Source: Owenia fusiformis
Taxonomy: Eukaryota > Annelida > Polychaeta > Sabellida > Oweniidae
Length of the DNA stretch: 64,000 nucleotides
Direction of reading: 5' to 3'
NCBI GenBank assembly: GCA_903813345.2
Contig: CAIIXF020000001.1
Span: 53,895,885 to 53,959,884, forward strand
Part shown: positions 11,521 to 24,100 of the stretch, in pieces
Numbering within the stretch: position 1 is the first letter of the stretch
How the letters are laid out: the number at the start of each line of letters is the position of its first letter
The notes under the pieces: model-generated
What the model saw: the letters and a program-made list of their open reading frames with translations, nothing else
Databases searched by the model: none
Told to the model about the DNA's origin: nothing
Made by a program: the position numbers and the translations under genes

Positions 11521-11837
11521 ATATAAAAACAAATTAATTCTTTTATGTTTCTTCCATAATAGTTTTTGTTAATAACCCGTTTAGAGGCATACATGTAGCT
11601 ATGCTCATTTTCCAATGTACAGTACGGAGATGGTTTTCCAGGTTTTAAATTAAGAGGGGCACCTTGATTGAAAGAAACCAGGTGACATGTTCCCCAAGTA
11701 AAAATTAATGCAGTGTAATTTACTTGAACCTTAATTTATGTTCACCAACTAAATTAAAATTTGAAAATAGTGGAATCAATATGTACAACAGGAAATAGTT
11801 ACAGAGCGCACAAAATGAACGGAGGGGGGTGACTATA

Positions 11838-11976
11838 GAGAGGTTTCGCGGGTTATAGCTAAAACGTATCAGTATCCGCAACCACATTTATTTTAATTAA
11901 ACTTCTACACATAAATATGGTGAATGAGTTACGGATTTTAGATACGTTGAGCCAAAACTGTTGTGCGAAACCTCTC
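11838..11976. mobile_element. 139-bp MITE with GAGAGGTTTCGC ends
   Basis: The terminal inverted repeats are GAGAGGTTTCGC, with weaker inner similarity ('aaacgtatc' against 'gatacgttg'). TA dinucleotides flank both ends (11836-11837 and 11977-11978), as expected for a TA-targeting family. No coding capacity. Confidence 0.75.
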
Positions 11977-11993
11977 TAATAACGTCTCTTGTA

Positions 11994-11999
11994 TTTATT
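11994..11999 (-). promoter_or_regulatory. Polyadenylation signal of HSPBAP1
   Basis: Read on the minus strand this is AATAAA, 183 bases beyond the HSPBAP1 stop codon. Confidence 0.5.
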
Positions 12000-12181
12000 A
12001 CAGGTACATGATGTGAAATTCGGATAAATTCAAATGCCCGGATGTGGGTCAATTTTGGAACTGATTTCAATTCGTCAACTATTATAGTGAGTTATCGTCA
12101 CAAGTGTGAAAAGTGTGAATATTTAAAAAAAAATATATTGCTTTAGATAATTACAAGAACTTTCAGTCTTCCACACTAAGA

Positions 12182-15100
12182 TCAATCCCCACATAGATTA
12201 TCTGACAAGGACAACTTTTCTTTTAACTTTTCACACATGAATAATAAAACATCTTTATCTGTAATAACATCCACTAACGTTTCTAGATAAACCTGGGTAG
12301 ATCTGAATGGCTTTTTCTGACAACTGCAAGTAGAATCACATTTAATTCCACTTTTATCACCACCTAGTTCAACTCCTATTTCTTCAAGATAATTCTCAAA
12401 TTTAGTGGGATTTATTGGAAGCATTTTATGGTTGTATTCTTTGACTACTTCTTCAATGTGCATATTGTGTAATACATGGTCGTTATCATATAATAATGCA
12501 CAGTGTTTGTCCAAATGTTCAGAAACTCCACTCACATTTACATCATTTCTTCCACCATCAAGTTTCTGTCTTTTATATGGTGATACATCACTACTGCCCT
12601 CTATTTGAGACACATTTTTACCTGTTGTAAGGATAGAAGAGCATTGTCCATGAACATCAGAGGGAAGAAAGGGTTCAGGAGATTTACTTGAGACACATTT
12701 ATCATGTTTAGTCCTTGGTTCAGATTGCTGTATTTCTGTACTTGGTGGAGAACTTTCTGTAGTTCTTGTTACATTTGCTACTATCTCGGAGTGAGAATGT
12801 AACTCAGTTGGGTCTCTGTTCATATTCTGCAGTGCTACCATCAGTAGTTGTAGGTTTTCTTGTTGCGTTGTTTTAGTCTGAAAATAAATATAAATTATTC
12901 TTATTCACATGTGAAGATTTTATCATATCCTAAAAGATAAAACCCATATCTCAACAATTAGATGGTTTATTATCCCATGGTATCAGGATATCACATGTAA
13001 TAGTGAAACAAAAATAAATGAAAAGGAAAGTGCCTATGGAGCATCATAGCTTGAATTTAGCATATGTTTCATCAAACAACTTCCAACACATGTTGGAACA
13101 ATCATTATAAAGATGTGTCGTCGTAGGAAAATAATGCACTATGGAAGTGTCATCATAAAAAACAGATAATAATAATTCATGAAAAAAGACATTCCATCAT
13201 ACAGAAATAGAAAAAATATCTATGCCAGATGATCCAAAGATTGGCAGTCCACAGTTTGAACTGATAAAACATATCCCTGCAACTTTTTAAATACTTCTTT
13301 TTTGTATATTTTCTGTGCATACAAACTATTTGTATTATAATTACCTCTGAAGGAGTTAACCAAGAGTCCTTCAATTTTTCAGCACCATCGTTATCCTTGA
13401 GGCTCTTTGAGCTGTACAATTCAGTGCACTGCTTATCCTGTTGCTCCATCAGAGAGAATACCAGAGTCCTTGTAATTGCCTCAGTGAGGTGGTCTATATC
13501 ATCAGATCTTAGATCAATCCACATATTCACAGATATACTTGGGGAGAGGGACTCGACATAGTGCCACCAGTGCTTGGGTACAAATAAGACATCCCCAGGC
13601 TCTAAGATCACAATGTGTGGTGTAGTATCCTAGAATATGACATAAACGTTCTATAACAATGTTTTATATAAATATTTCCCTATACTGAAACACAATACAT
13701 GTAAATATTTTTAAACTTGTTTCAATTTAAAAAACTCCACTAAACTGACAATTAACCTTCTCTAAAAGGGTCTTACTTACTTTTATCCTCTGATAGCGTT
13801 CAAAGTTTGGATTTCTGATATTGACTTGACTGAATACACTGGACTCTTCATATGGGAGTCTCGTAGGGTAGAGTTTGTCACTGTCTGTGGGTGGGAACAT
13901 GATCCATCTCTTTCTATAAGACAAATACAGGGTGTTACATATATAGTTTCCACCATTAAGGTTGAGTAAAGTTGTTGGAGGGTATAAGGCAGGATAAAAC
14001 ATTTCTCTTGTATCAAATTTTTGTTAAATAAAAACTAAAAAACATCCTAGCATATATTCAATTACTACTTTGCCATTTAAAACATACCTGCCCTCTATCT
14101 GTGCTACAAGATTACACCCATATGTGTCATAATGACATGGCGTATTTGCCCCCTTGCTACCAATCCATATGGTACTGTCAGCACCATTTCTATTGGGAAA
14201 CCCAAATGTATTCCAGTTGACACTCTGAAATAAGAAACTACAAATTTATTTTTAACATTATGACTGAATGAATTTAATTAAATGGATGTTTTTTTGCATA
14301 TATTTTTCATTTTCATATTTGGCAAAATGTAACCACATGCCATTTGCCACAGACTCAACCACTGAATACCAGACACCATCCACAAAAAAGTTATAACAAT
14401 ATGTCACGACTTCATGTAGTGACATAACAATATTACTGACAATTACCCTGAGCTTTAATCTAAGAGTGTTCTAGATGTCACCTAAAATTCAAGAATATGG
14501 AAACGTAAATCAAAAATAGCAGAGACCTTAAATACCATTCTGTAATAACAGAGATCAGTTACGTACTTCCAAGATGTTATCATTCTCATGAAATATTTGC
14601 TGCATGTACATGTAGTCTGCATAGCACCACTGGGTCTCTCTGTCCACAGCACTAAGCGGGTTGGAGTCTGTTGTCTGTCTCAACCAGTTATCATAGTCAC
14701 TTAGGGTAGCTTCAATATATTTAGCTTTATTCTCATATTCAACTTCTGAAACAGAAATTTGTTGTATATGTATGTCAATAAAAGTTATAATATAATATGC
14801 TGTACAGCATGATAACAAACACATTTTGGAAAGGTTGCCACCCAAAGAAGCGAAAATTATGCTAATCAATGTGTATATTGTATTGTTAAAATTGATAGTC
14901 ATCAATCACCATTAAATTGCCACTTGATGCCACTTCTGTCGCAAGAATCTTGGCAGTCAGACAATATATTTAAATGGATGGAATTTACTGAATGTTTTAT
15001 ACATGATTTAAAGAAATTGATACAAAAATAGTCAATTCAGATTATCATTCCTGGTTCATTTTAGTAATACATACAAATCAGAAGATAAAGATTTCTCCCT

Positions 15101-18100
15101 ATAGTGTGCGCCAAAACTCCAGAAAATCCCATTAACTGATGTTGAGGTAGGTTACTATGATTTGACCCATAGTCATTATAGATTGGTTCATCGACTATTC
15201 ATTTTTACTTGTCTGCACTCAAAAAAGTGACACGAAAGGGCTAAACGGTTTGCCCCAAGGTGCAACTGTCAAAAAAATGAGTTTGACAAAAATCTTTTTT
15301 TTCAAATAATAGCAGCGAGTATATGAAATAGGAGACAAATTTGATATTGATATGTATGATAGTCCATTTGGGTGTGGTCATTTTTATTAAAAACAATAAT
15401 ATTGAAGAATTATACATTTCTGACCTTAAAATGCCATTTTAATGAAAAAGTCACGGTTGCTATCAATTATATTCCTATTTTACCTATTCAATGTTTTCTA
15501 TATATTACACTTACCATTATATTCATTTTTGGCAAAGTAAATGATAATGGGGCTCACACAAGGATCCACTTTATTTACAACTTTTTCATATTTAGTGATG
15601 TTTGAAAAATTACTACGTTTAACAGAAAATGATTTGTTAAATGTTAAACAAAATAATGATTATGTGTTTGTTTCGTTGTTTCAACTGAAAAATCACAATT
15701 CATTGCTCTTGATCTTAGAGCGGCAGGGCATATACCAGTATGACCAATCTTCAATACAGTTGATCCTTGTGTGATCCCTACTATTATTTACTTTGCCAAA
15801 AATTAATATAATGGTTATTCAGATATATGAAAATCATTTGATAGTCAAAATAAGAATAATATAATTGACTTTTGAATAAAAAGCATTATATATTCAGAAG
15901 TACCAAATTTGTACCATAATTGTTTTTAAGAGAATAACCATACCCTAATGGACTATCTCTGCAAATCAATAACTAAATTTTGCGAAATTAAATTTGCTTT
16001 AAATTTTCATTTTTGAAAACGCACCTGCTTATACTTATTCAATTTAGAACCACAACAGAAAGTAACTCTTTCATGAAAAACTTCGTCAGCTTGACGGAAG
16101 ATTACTGAGTGCAGTCATTAATATGACCTCATATTTGGATAACCTCTCTTCTGTTATAATTTTACTTCAAATTGGCAAAGGAGCAGGGAAAGTATCGCAA
16201 CAGACTTTTGATAATTTTGACAGTTGATAATTTTTTTGTGAGTAGTTTCTGGCTATAAAAAGTAAATGCTTGGGAAAGGCGAATCTATAATCTTCAAGAA
16301 AAGTTCAAAGAATAGTTTCCAGATCAATTGGATTATCTTATAATCCATGTTTAATCCACCCATCAACAAGCTTTTTCAAAATACATTCGTCATTTTCACT
16401 ATTGTCCCTCATTTTTTTTACAATTTTTCATGCAAAGTTACATTGTACTTGAACACATGTTTCATCAAGTAAAATATGTAAGGAACTCCATGAAGTTTGT
16501 TTTTGAGTTTTTTTTGAAAAAATGAACCTCTTAAAATGCATGTTTACAAAAATAATTTAGGAGTGATGTAAAAGATGGCAATGTTTTTCAATAATAACAT
16601 GCATAGGTGGGTGAATTACTCATGTGTGTTGTGTTTTAATCCTGCATTCACTGACTGAGTTAGCCTATTGAAAAATCGTAGAGATTAATAATACAAACAG
16701 TAATACTATGAATACTTCTACTTCAAGCTCAAATAGCGCTTTCAGGGTCCTGTGTTGAAATACTAGATCACCTTATGTGCATGAATTTTCAAGAGAAACC
16801 ATCAGTGCAAGCAATTAAATGAAAGCATCATCCGAACATCACTTGAAAAGTACTAAAGTGGTGAAAAATTGCAGGATGTTGACAGAAAATGTGCCTAGGG
16901 GAGAGGGTCGTCTCTCAACCCCCTCCACCCCCTCCCTGATCACGGGACTAATACATGTGATATGGCAAAGTCCAATTCATAGATTAAGTTTCCCTTGCAG
17001 TCTTGTTGGCATTTTTATTAGAGTTCATGTTTTGTTTATGTTAATGGGTGAGTGGAAGACCCTTGGGTGGGAATCAAATATAAAATGTTTTCTAAAATAT
17101 ATATTTGAAATACTTTGTGTATGTACAGTCACAAACTCTAGGCAACATTAACTAGTAATGGGGCAACACCCCAACTCAACTGAGTGAATGTGTAAACCAT
17201 TTAAGGAACAAAAAACATTACATAAAACAAACTCAGCATGCAAACATGTAAAACTGGCATGGCAAAACAATAGATAGTGAAACTGAATAATAAAAGCACA
17301 TACGACTAGAAAACAAGGGATTAATGAACACTGGTGTAAAGTAATGAAGGGACCTGTTAAAATGACATGAATGGGGATTGGTCAATTTGAATAGTAGAAA
17401 TATAAAAAATGTGAAAATTAGCCAGGTAGAGGGGGAGAGATAAAGGGAGCTGCTGCTCCCCCAAGAGATTCTTTCAAAATGATGCAGTTTCTCACCAATC
17501 TGAGCACTTCGCATGATTTTTTAGCCAAAACTGTCAAAAAGTTCATCCCTAGGCAAAAGCTTTGCCCTTGGTAAAACTGCTCCTACCCCTTGGTAAAAGC
17601 TGGCTACAGACTGTGTAAAACACTTGTGTGAGAACTTGAACATGAACGAGTTCTGTTATGACCCCCAGTAATGTTGTCCATCTCTCAACTGGTTTAACTG
17701 GGGACCATTACATCAATTGGCATTATATCAATCAGGCAACAAAAAGAGGCCAGTGATGTGAAAATAGTCAATAGCACGGTGTTATAGCATGACGGTTACG
17801 CCACCTCTGAAAACGAGGTTGGACAGCTACGTTCACTAATTTATCCAATAAAATGGCCGCGATGGAAGAGAAAACTAAGGTTGGCGCATTATTTTCTATT
17901 TCTGTGTATCAATGAAAGGATGAACGATTTATGTAAAAATCGCATTCGGTGATACTTTCAGTAATGTATATTTTGAACGTAGCCTTTGCAAATTGATGCC
18001 CGGGGATAACATGAAAAAGGAGAAAAACTGTCGAGTTTGAAATTCAAAACTACACAAAAATTTAGTAATTTGTTTATTTTTGTTTTTGTTGTTAGGGCAT

Positions 18101-21100
18101 GGTCTACATTGCCTAAAAACCTTGTGGTATATAGATGTAACCTACATACGATCATGCAAAGCCAATTGAGCATTGGAAACCACCTATGTTCTACTCAAGC
18201 CATAATAATGTAATTTGAATTTGCAGTAGTTATACACAGTTTACTTATACTTACAGTTAATATTTTGAGTGGCTCATGTACTGAGACAACACGAGAATGG
18301 ACCAAATATTATAAACTTTGATATCTCAGTTGGTAGGTTTACAGATTATATTCTGTTTCTTGTAGACCACCTGGCAGATTTGACCCAGTCTTTATAACCA
18401 TCCATATATACGTCACCGAATGGAACTAGTTTAAAAGGAAATCTTATCTGTGAATATTTCCTACAGGCGAGAAAGAGGACATGCTGCCTTTCCCATCCGC
18501 CATTTTTTGTTATCGTTACCGCAAAATTTTGCAAATCGCCTTGACCTAACCATAATGCTATAACACCGTGAATAGGGGACCATAAGTTTACACATTCCAT
18601 GTGTACGTTCATCAAAATAGTGCGATCTTAACCTCCCTAATAACTGAAATTGTTGACTCAACCAATAGAATCATTCTATGTTTGTTTATGTTTGTTCACA
18701 TTAATATGGAAGAAAATCGGACATTTTACTAAAAAGATGTTATTGTAAATCTTAGAAATAATGATAAAGGTAGTATACACCACACACTCAATGGTATTGA
18801 TTGTGGTTTTCAGAGACTCTCAATAGGGACTTTAAGCTTGCAATGTTTTTCACAACCTAAATGTGAATGGAAAATATTTAGCGATGCATTTGTATGGGCG
18901 ATTGGTCATAGGTTGGCGTTTCGATTTTATATGCAAGCTTAATCTCCCTAATGTTAACATTAAGGTAAGAGTGTATGTTACTCATAACATTTTCTTAGGA
19001 TAACATTTCTTGAATTGATGAATATGCAAAAATTATTCTTAGCATATCATCCTTCATTTCATTATTTGAATAATCAATCTGGAGATAAACTCAAATAAGG
19101 AAGTGTGTTATAAAACATCATCATATATGTTCAATGTTTTTTCAGAAGCTGGATCAAAATATTTGTCTTACTAAAATTATTGGCAAAGGTATGATGTACT
19201 AAATTCTTGTACTGTATTTATGATTTTAATAGCACTGTACCTCGTGAATCATTACTGATAAACAAGATACAGAAAACCTGTTCAAAGTAAATGCTATAAT
19301 AAGGCATCATAGAAATTATCATAAAGAGAGGTATTTAGAATTTCTTAGCAACTTATAAATAACTAGATTTGTAAATTGAACAAAGTTCAATTTAAGACTC
19401 CAGATTGATTTACTTGAGTAAAGAGCTGAGTAAGTAACTGAGTAGGAAGCTGAGTAAGTAGATGATTAAGTAATTGAGTAAGTAGCTGAGTAGGTAGCTG
19501 AGTAAGCAGCTGAGCAGGTAGCTGAGTAAGTAGCTGAGTAGGTAGCTGAGTAAGTAGCTGAGTAGGTAGCTGAGTAGGTAGCTAAGTAGGTAGCCGAGTA
19601 GGTAAGTAGGTAGGTAAGTAGGAATTTTTGACCGGAAGTCGGATTGAAATTTGGTTTGCAGATTTGGACTCCTGAGAAAATTCTACCCTTAATTCATAAC
19701 TCATTTTATTTTGACCTACTTTACGGACACCATATCTCAAAAGTGGGTCAAAATACTCTCTGACGGCAAAAGGCTAACACTATTAGCACACTCTTTGCTA
19801 CCTGTATACAAAATTTTGAAGCAAATCCTAAAAGTGTAGTGCCAGAATCGCAAAAATAAGGAAAAACTATGAATTTGACCTAGATTTTGACCTAGGCATT
19901 TTGGTGTCCAAATATTGAAACTAGGTAGCTTTTGAGGTCCCCTTCTTTATAGGAATTCATTATCTTAAGATGTACTCAATCTATATCTCGTATTTTACAC
20001 TTCAAAAAAATCTTTTTTCCTTGACTTTCTATCAGGATAACATCAGATCGATTTTTCTCGAAATTTCAAAACGCCATAACTTTCAAACTGGAAGTCGGAT
20101 CGAAATTTGATTTAAAGATTCGGATTCCTGACAAAATTCTACCCCTTATTCATAACTCATACGTTAAATTTGGCGAATTTTTATTTTGACCTACTTTTCG
20201 GACACGCCATAACTTTGGAACCGGAAGTCGGATCAAAATTTGGTTTGCAGATTCGGATTCCTGAGAAAAATCTCCTCTTAATTCATAACTCATATGTAAA
20301 ATTTGGAGAATTTTTTATTTTGACCTACTTTTCGGACACCATATCTCAAAAGTGGGTCAAAATACTTTCTGACGGCAAAAGGCTTACGCTATTAGCACAC
20401 TCTTGGCTACATGTATACAAAGAATTTCGAAGAATATAATTAATCTGTAGTGTCAGAATCGCAAAAATAAGGAAAAACTTTGAATTTGACCTAGATTTTG
20501 ACCTAGGCATTTTGGTGTCCAAATTTTTATGAAAAGAAGGTCTTGTGCTCCCTTTCTTTTATGGGCTTCCATTATGTTTAGCTGTGCTTAGTCTATATCT
20601 CGTATTTTACACTTCAAAAACATATTTTTTCCCATTGAATTAACATGGGGCACCAAATTTAGCGATTTTTGAATTTTTAAAACGCCATAACTTCTGAACC
20701 GGAAGTCTGATCGAAATTTGGTTTTCAGATTCGGAATCCAGAGAAAATTTCCTATAAGACTGATATCCTGGACATTGGATTCGGTGAAATTCTTTTTGGA
20801 CCTCGTTTTCGGACACTGATATCTCGAAATCGGTTTGGGATACCAAAAAACTAAATCGACCCTAGGTTTTCTACTTTTTTATGAGGAACACAATGAAAAA
20901 AACCAGGATCAAAAATATTGAAGGACGACCGAGATAATGGGAAAAAGTGACAAAGTACTGGATTTGACCTAGTTCTTGACCTTTGACCTAGATAAAAATT
21001 TGACCTAATTTCCCATCATCCCAGATACATTCCCTAGTTAATCATGTAAGCAGCTTAAAGTAAGCTCTTCTAGTTGGCGAGAAATCTGGGAAGGAGGAAG

Positions 21101-24100
21101 AGGAAGAAAGAATAATAATAAGAAAACTGGCAAAAGCAATAGACTCCAGATTTTCATCTGGAGTCTAATAAAAAAAAGAGACTTCTACAAACCATCAGTG
21201 TAAAACTTACAAGTGATAGCACAGTGTGAAAAACAAGCACCAGAGACTAAACAAAGGTGGCATCAAAGCACCTAGTACAGATGGATAAAAACAAACAAAC
21301 AAAGCAACTTACACACATACACACAGGTTTAACTGCACTCAAACATTAAACAGTCAATTTGACAGGTATTCAGAATTTTTGGGGAAATGCTGCGGTAATG
21401 CTTCATTGATTAAACAGGGGACCAAACAGCAGGGGATCAAACAAGTCCAACCATTCATTTATGAAAACATTTTGAACTAACTTTATGGCACACTAATGAC
21501 ATCTTATATGAGTGTGCTGTACTAAAAGCATAGCTTTTAGATCCCCATTGGATCCCCTTATATTGGATTATCATAATCCTAATCCACGAGGAGTTCCTTA
21601 TATATTTTAAGTGATGAAACATGTGTTCAAGTACAATGTAACTTTGCATGAAAATTGTAAAAAAAAATGAGGGACGATGGTGAAAATGACGATTGTATTT
21701 TGAAAAAAGCTTGTTGGTGGGTGGATTAAACATGGCTTATGAGATAATCCAATTGATCTTGAAACCATTCTTTGAATTTTTCTTAGAGATTATACATTGG
21801 CCTTTCATATGCATTCATTTTTGTACAGCCAGAAACTACTAGAAAAAAATTATTTACTGTCAAAAATCTGTTGCGATACTTTCCCTCACTCTTTTATTAA
21901 AATTGACATGATAAAACAGAAATGATTGACTATTACTTTTGAAATGTCAATTGAAAAAATATATTGCTCTAACCGAATTGTAGTAGAAAATTGATTTGAA
22001 ATATTTATCTAAACAAAACAATATCGGTCCATGTTTTCTTTTTAATGGAATTGTAGCATGGCTGCTAGTTCAGGCAGTAGAGCATCAGAATCTAGACTCG
22101 AAGGTACTAGGTTTGGTTCCCACACAGAGCATTAACACGCAACTCCCTGAAGGAACCCTCAGGTCCATATTTGAATATAAAGTAAATAGACGATTTTGCC
22201 ACCCTCCCGCCATATTCTTGTGTATCTTTAATAATACTAGCAAACTACTATTCGAGTCGGTCACAGCAGCCCCACATGGCCTTAAAAATAATTGCAAATA
22301 CCTGGCTATTGACTTTTGACCTTTTCTGATGCATGAGATGAACTAGCCCAAAGGCCTTAAAAGGCTTAATACCTAGATATTGACTTTTGACCTTGAATTG
22401 ACATGACCCATCAGTAATGACTTTGACCCCAAGTCTAGTAATGAGTAACCAAGCGTCACAGCATCCCCAAGTGCCTTGAAACACCAATACCTAGATATTG
22501 ACCTTGACCTTGAGATGATCTTGAATTAAACCATTAAATGATGACTGACCTCATGTCACCTTATCATGAGTCGCCAAGGGCCACATCACGCCAGCAGCCC
22601 CTGTGGTCTTAAAACGCCAAACCCCAGGTCACGTTTCAATGGAGTCAAGTGCAGCAGCCGCCCCAAAACGCCAAATATTTAGATATTGATCTCTGACCTT
22701 GACCTATAACAATGACACTGATCTCAGGTCATTTATCATTGGTGATCAAATGTCAGTGTAGCCTCAAACGAGCCAACTACCAAGATATTGACCTTTGGCC
22801 TTACTATAATTTTGAACTATAGATATTGACTTAGTTGTCACCTTAGCATGAGTTGCCAAGGGTTATAGCAGCCCCCAGCGCCTCAAAATGCCAAATACAG
22901 AGATTTTGACCTTGTAGGAATGACCTTGACCTCAGAACACATATCAATGGGTCCTCACATGAAGCAGCATCCCCAAAATGCCAAATATTCAGATATTGAC
23001 CTCTGACCTTGAGATGACCTTGACCATAAACAGTGACATTGACCGTATGTCACTTTATCTTTGGTGATCAAATGGTACTGAAGACCCACAGTAGCCAACT
23101 ACCTATGACTTAGATATTGACCTTCGACCTTGAAATCACATTGGTCGCCAAAGGTCACAATTGTTCTTACGTCAACTTGCTAGATATTGACCTTTGACCT
23201 TGAAATTTCCTTGATCCATTCAGACCTTGACTTCAGGTCACCTAATCATTGGTTGTGGAGGGTCAAATCAACGGCCGGGTGTCTTAAAAAGCCAACTACC
23301 TAAATATTGACATTTACCTTGAAATGACCTTGACTTTTGTAGAATACACTTTTTATGAACAAAAATGAAACATTCAAAGTTGAAAACTGACCGTTTGAAA
23401 ATAAAATTGCTGCTAATGTTTCAAAACGAAGGTATCTGTATTGTAAAAGTAATAATCAAATTGAATAAACTCAAAGAAATATACTTCAATTATTTAATTC
23501 TCTATCAGACTAAGTAAAATTGTAACTGTTCTTAATGTAAATGTTGCGATGAAAGCTCACATATATCTTGTCTAGTGCAGCTGCTACAGGTATCACTCTG
23601 ACAAACATCGGTGAACAAATCAAACTTGATGTGATGCAAATCGGTATCTTTTAATTTGGCGCCCAAGCAGAATTTTGGACAAATAATAATGGAATTGTCA
23701 AAAGTTGCATTTATAAAATCAATTCCTGCCTCATCACTGTAACACCCATTACTACAAGATGTTGTCTGGACTAGATCACTGTCTGCAAGCTAAAAAAAGT
23801 ATCAAAATCACTGCCTGCTTTATCACAATAAACTTTTGTTACAAATAATTTTAGTAAAATGCAAATAGAAGGCCCATTTGATATTAATATGGAAAGATAG
23901 TCAGCTTTGGTGTAGTAATTTTACTGCAACAACTACATATATATGTACATGTATAATGCCTTTTTATTCAAAAGTCAATCATTGTATTCCTATTTAACCT
24001 ATTAAAGGATTTTTATATATCTGAATAATCGTTATATTCATTTTTGGCAAAGTAAATAATCGTAGGGCTCACACAAGGATCAACTTTATTGAAGACTTTT

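Noticed and set aside
22058-22135. tRNA gene
   Set aside because: A- and B-box-like words are present but the acceptor stem and anticodon arm do not pair; a SINE head is more likely.
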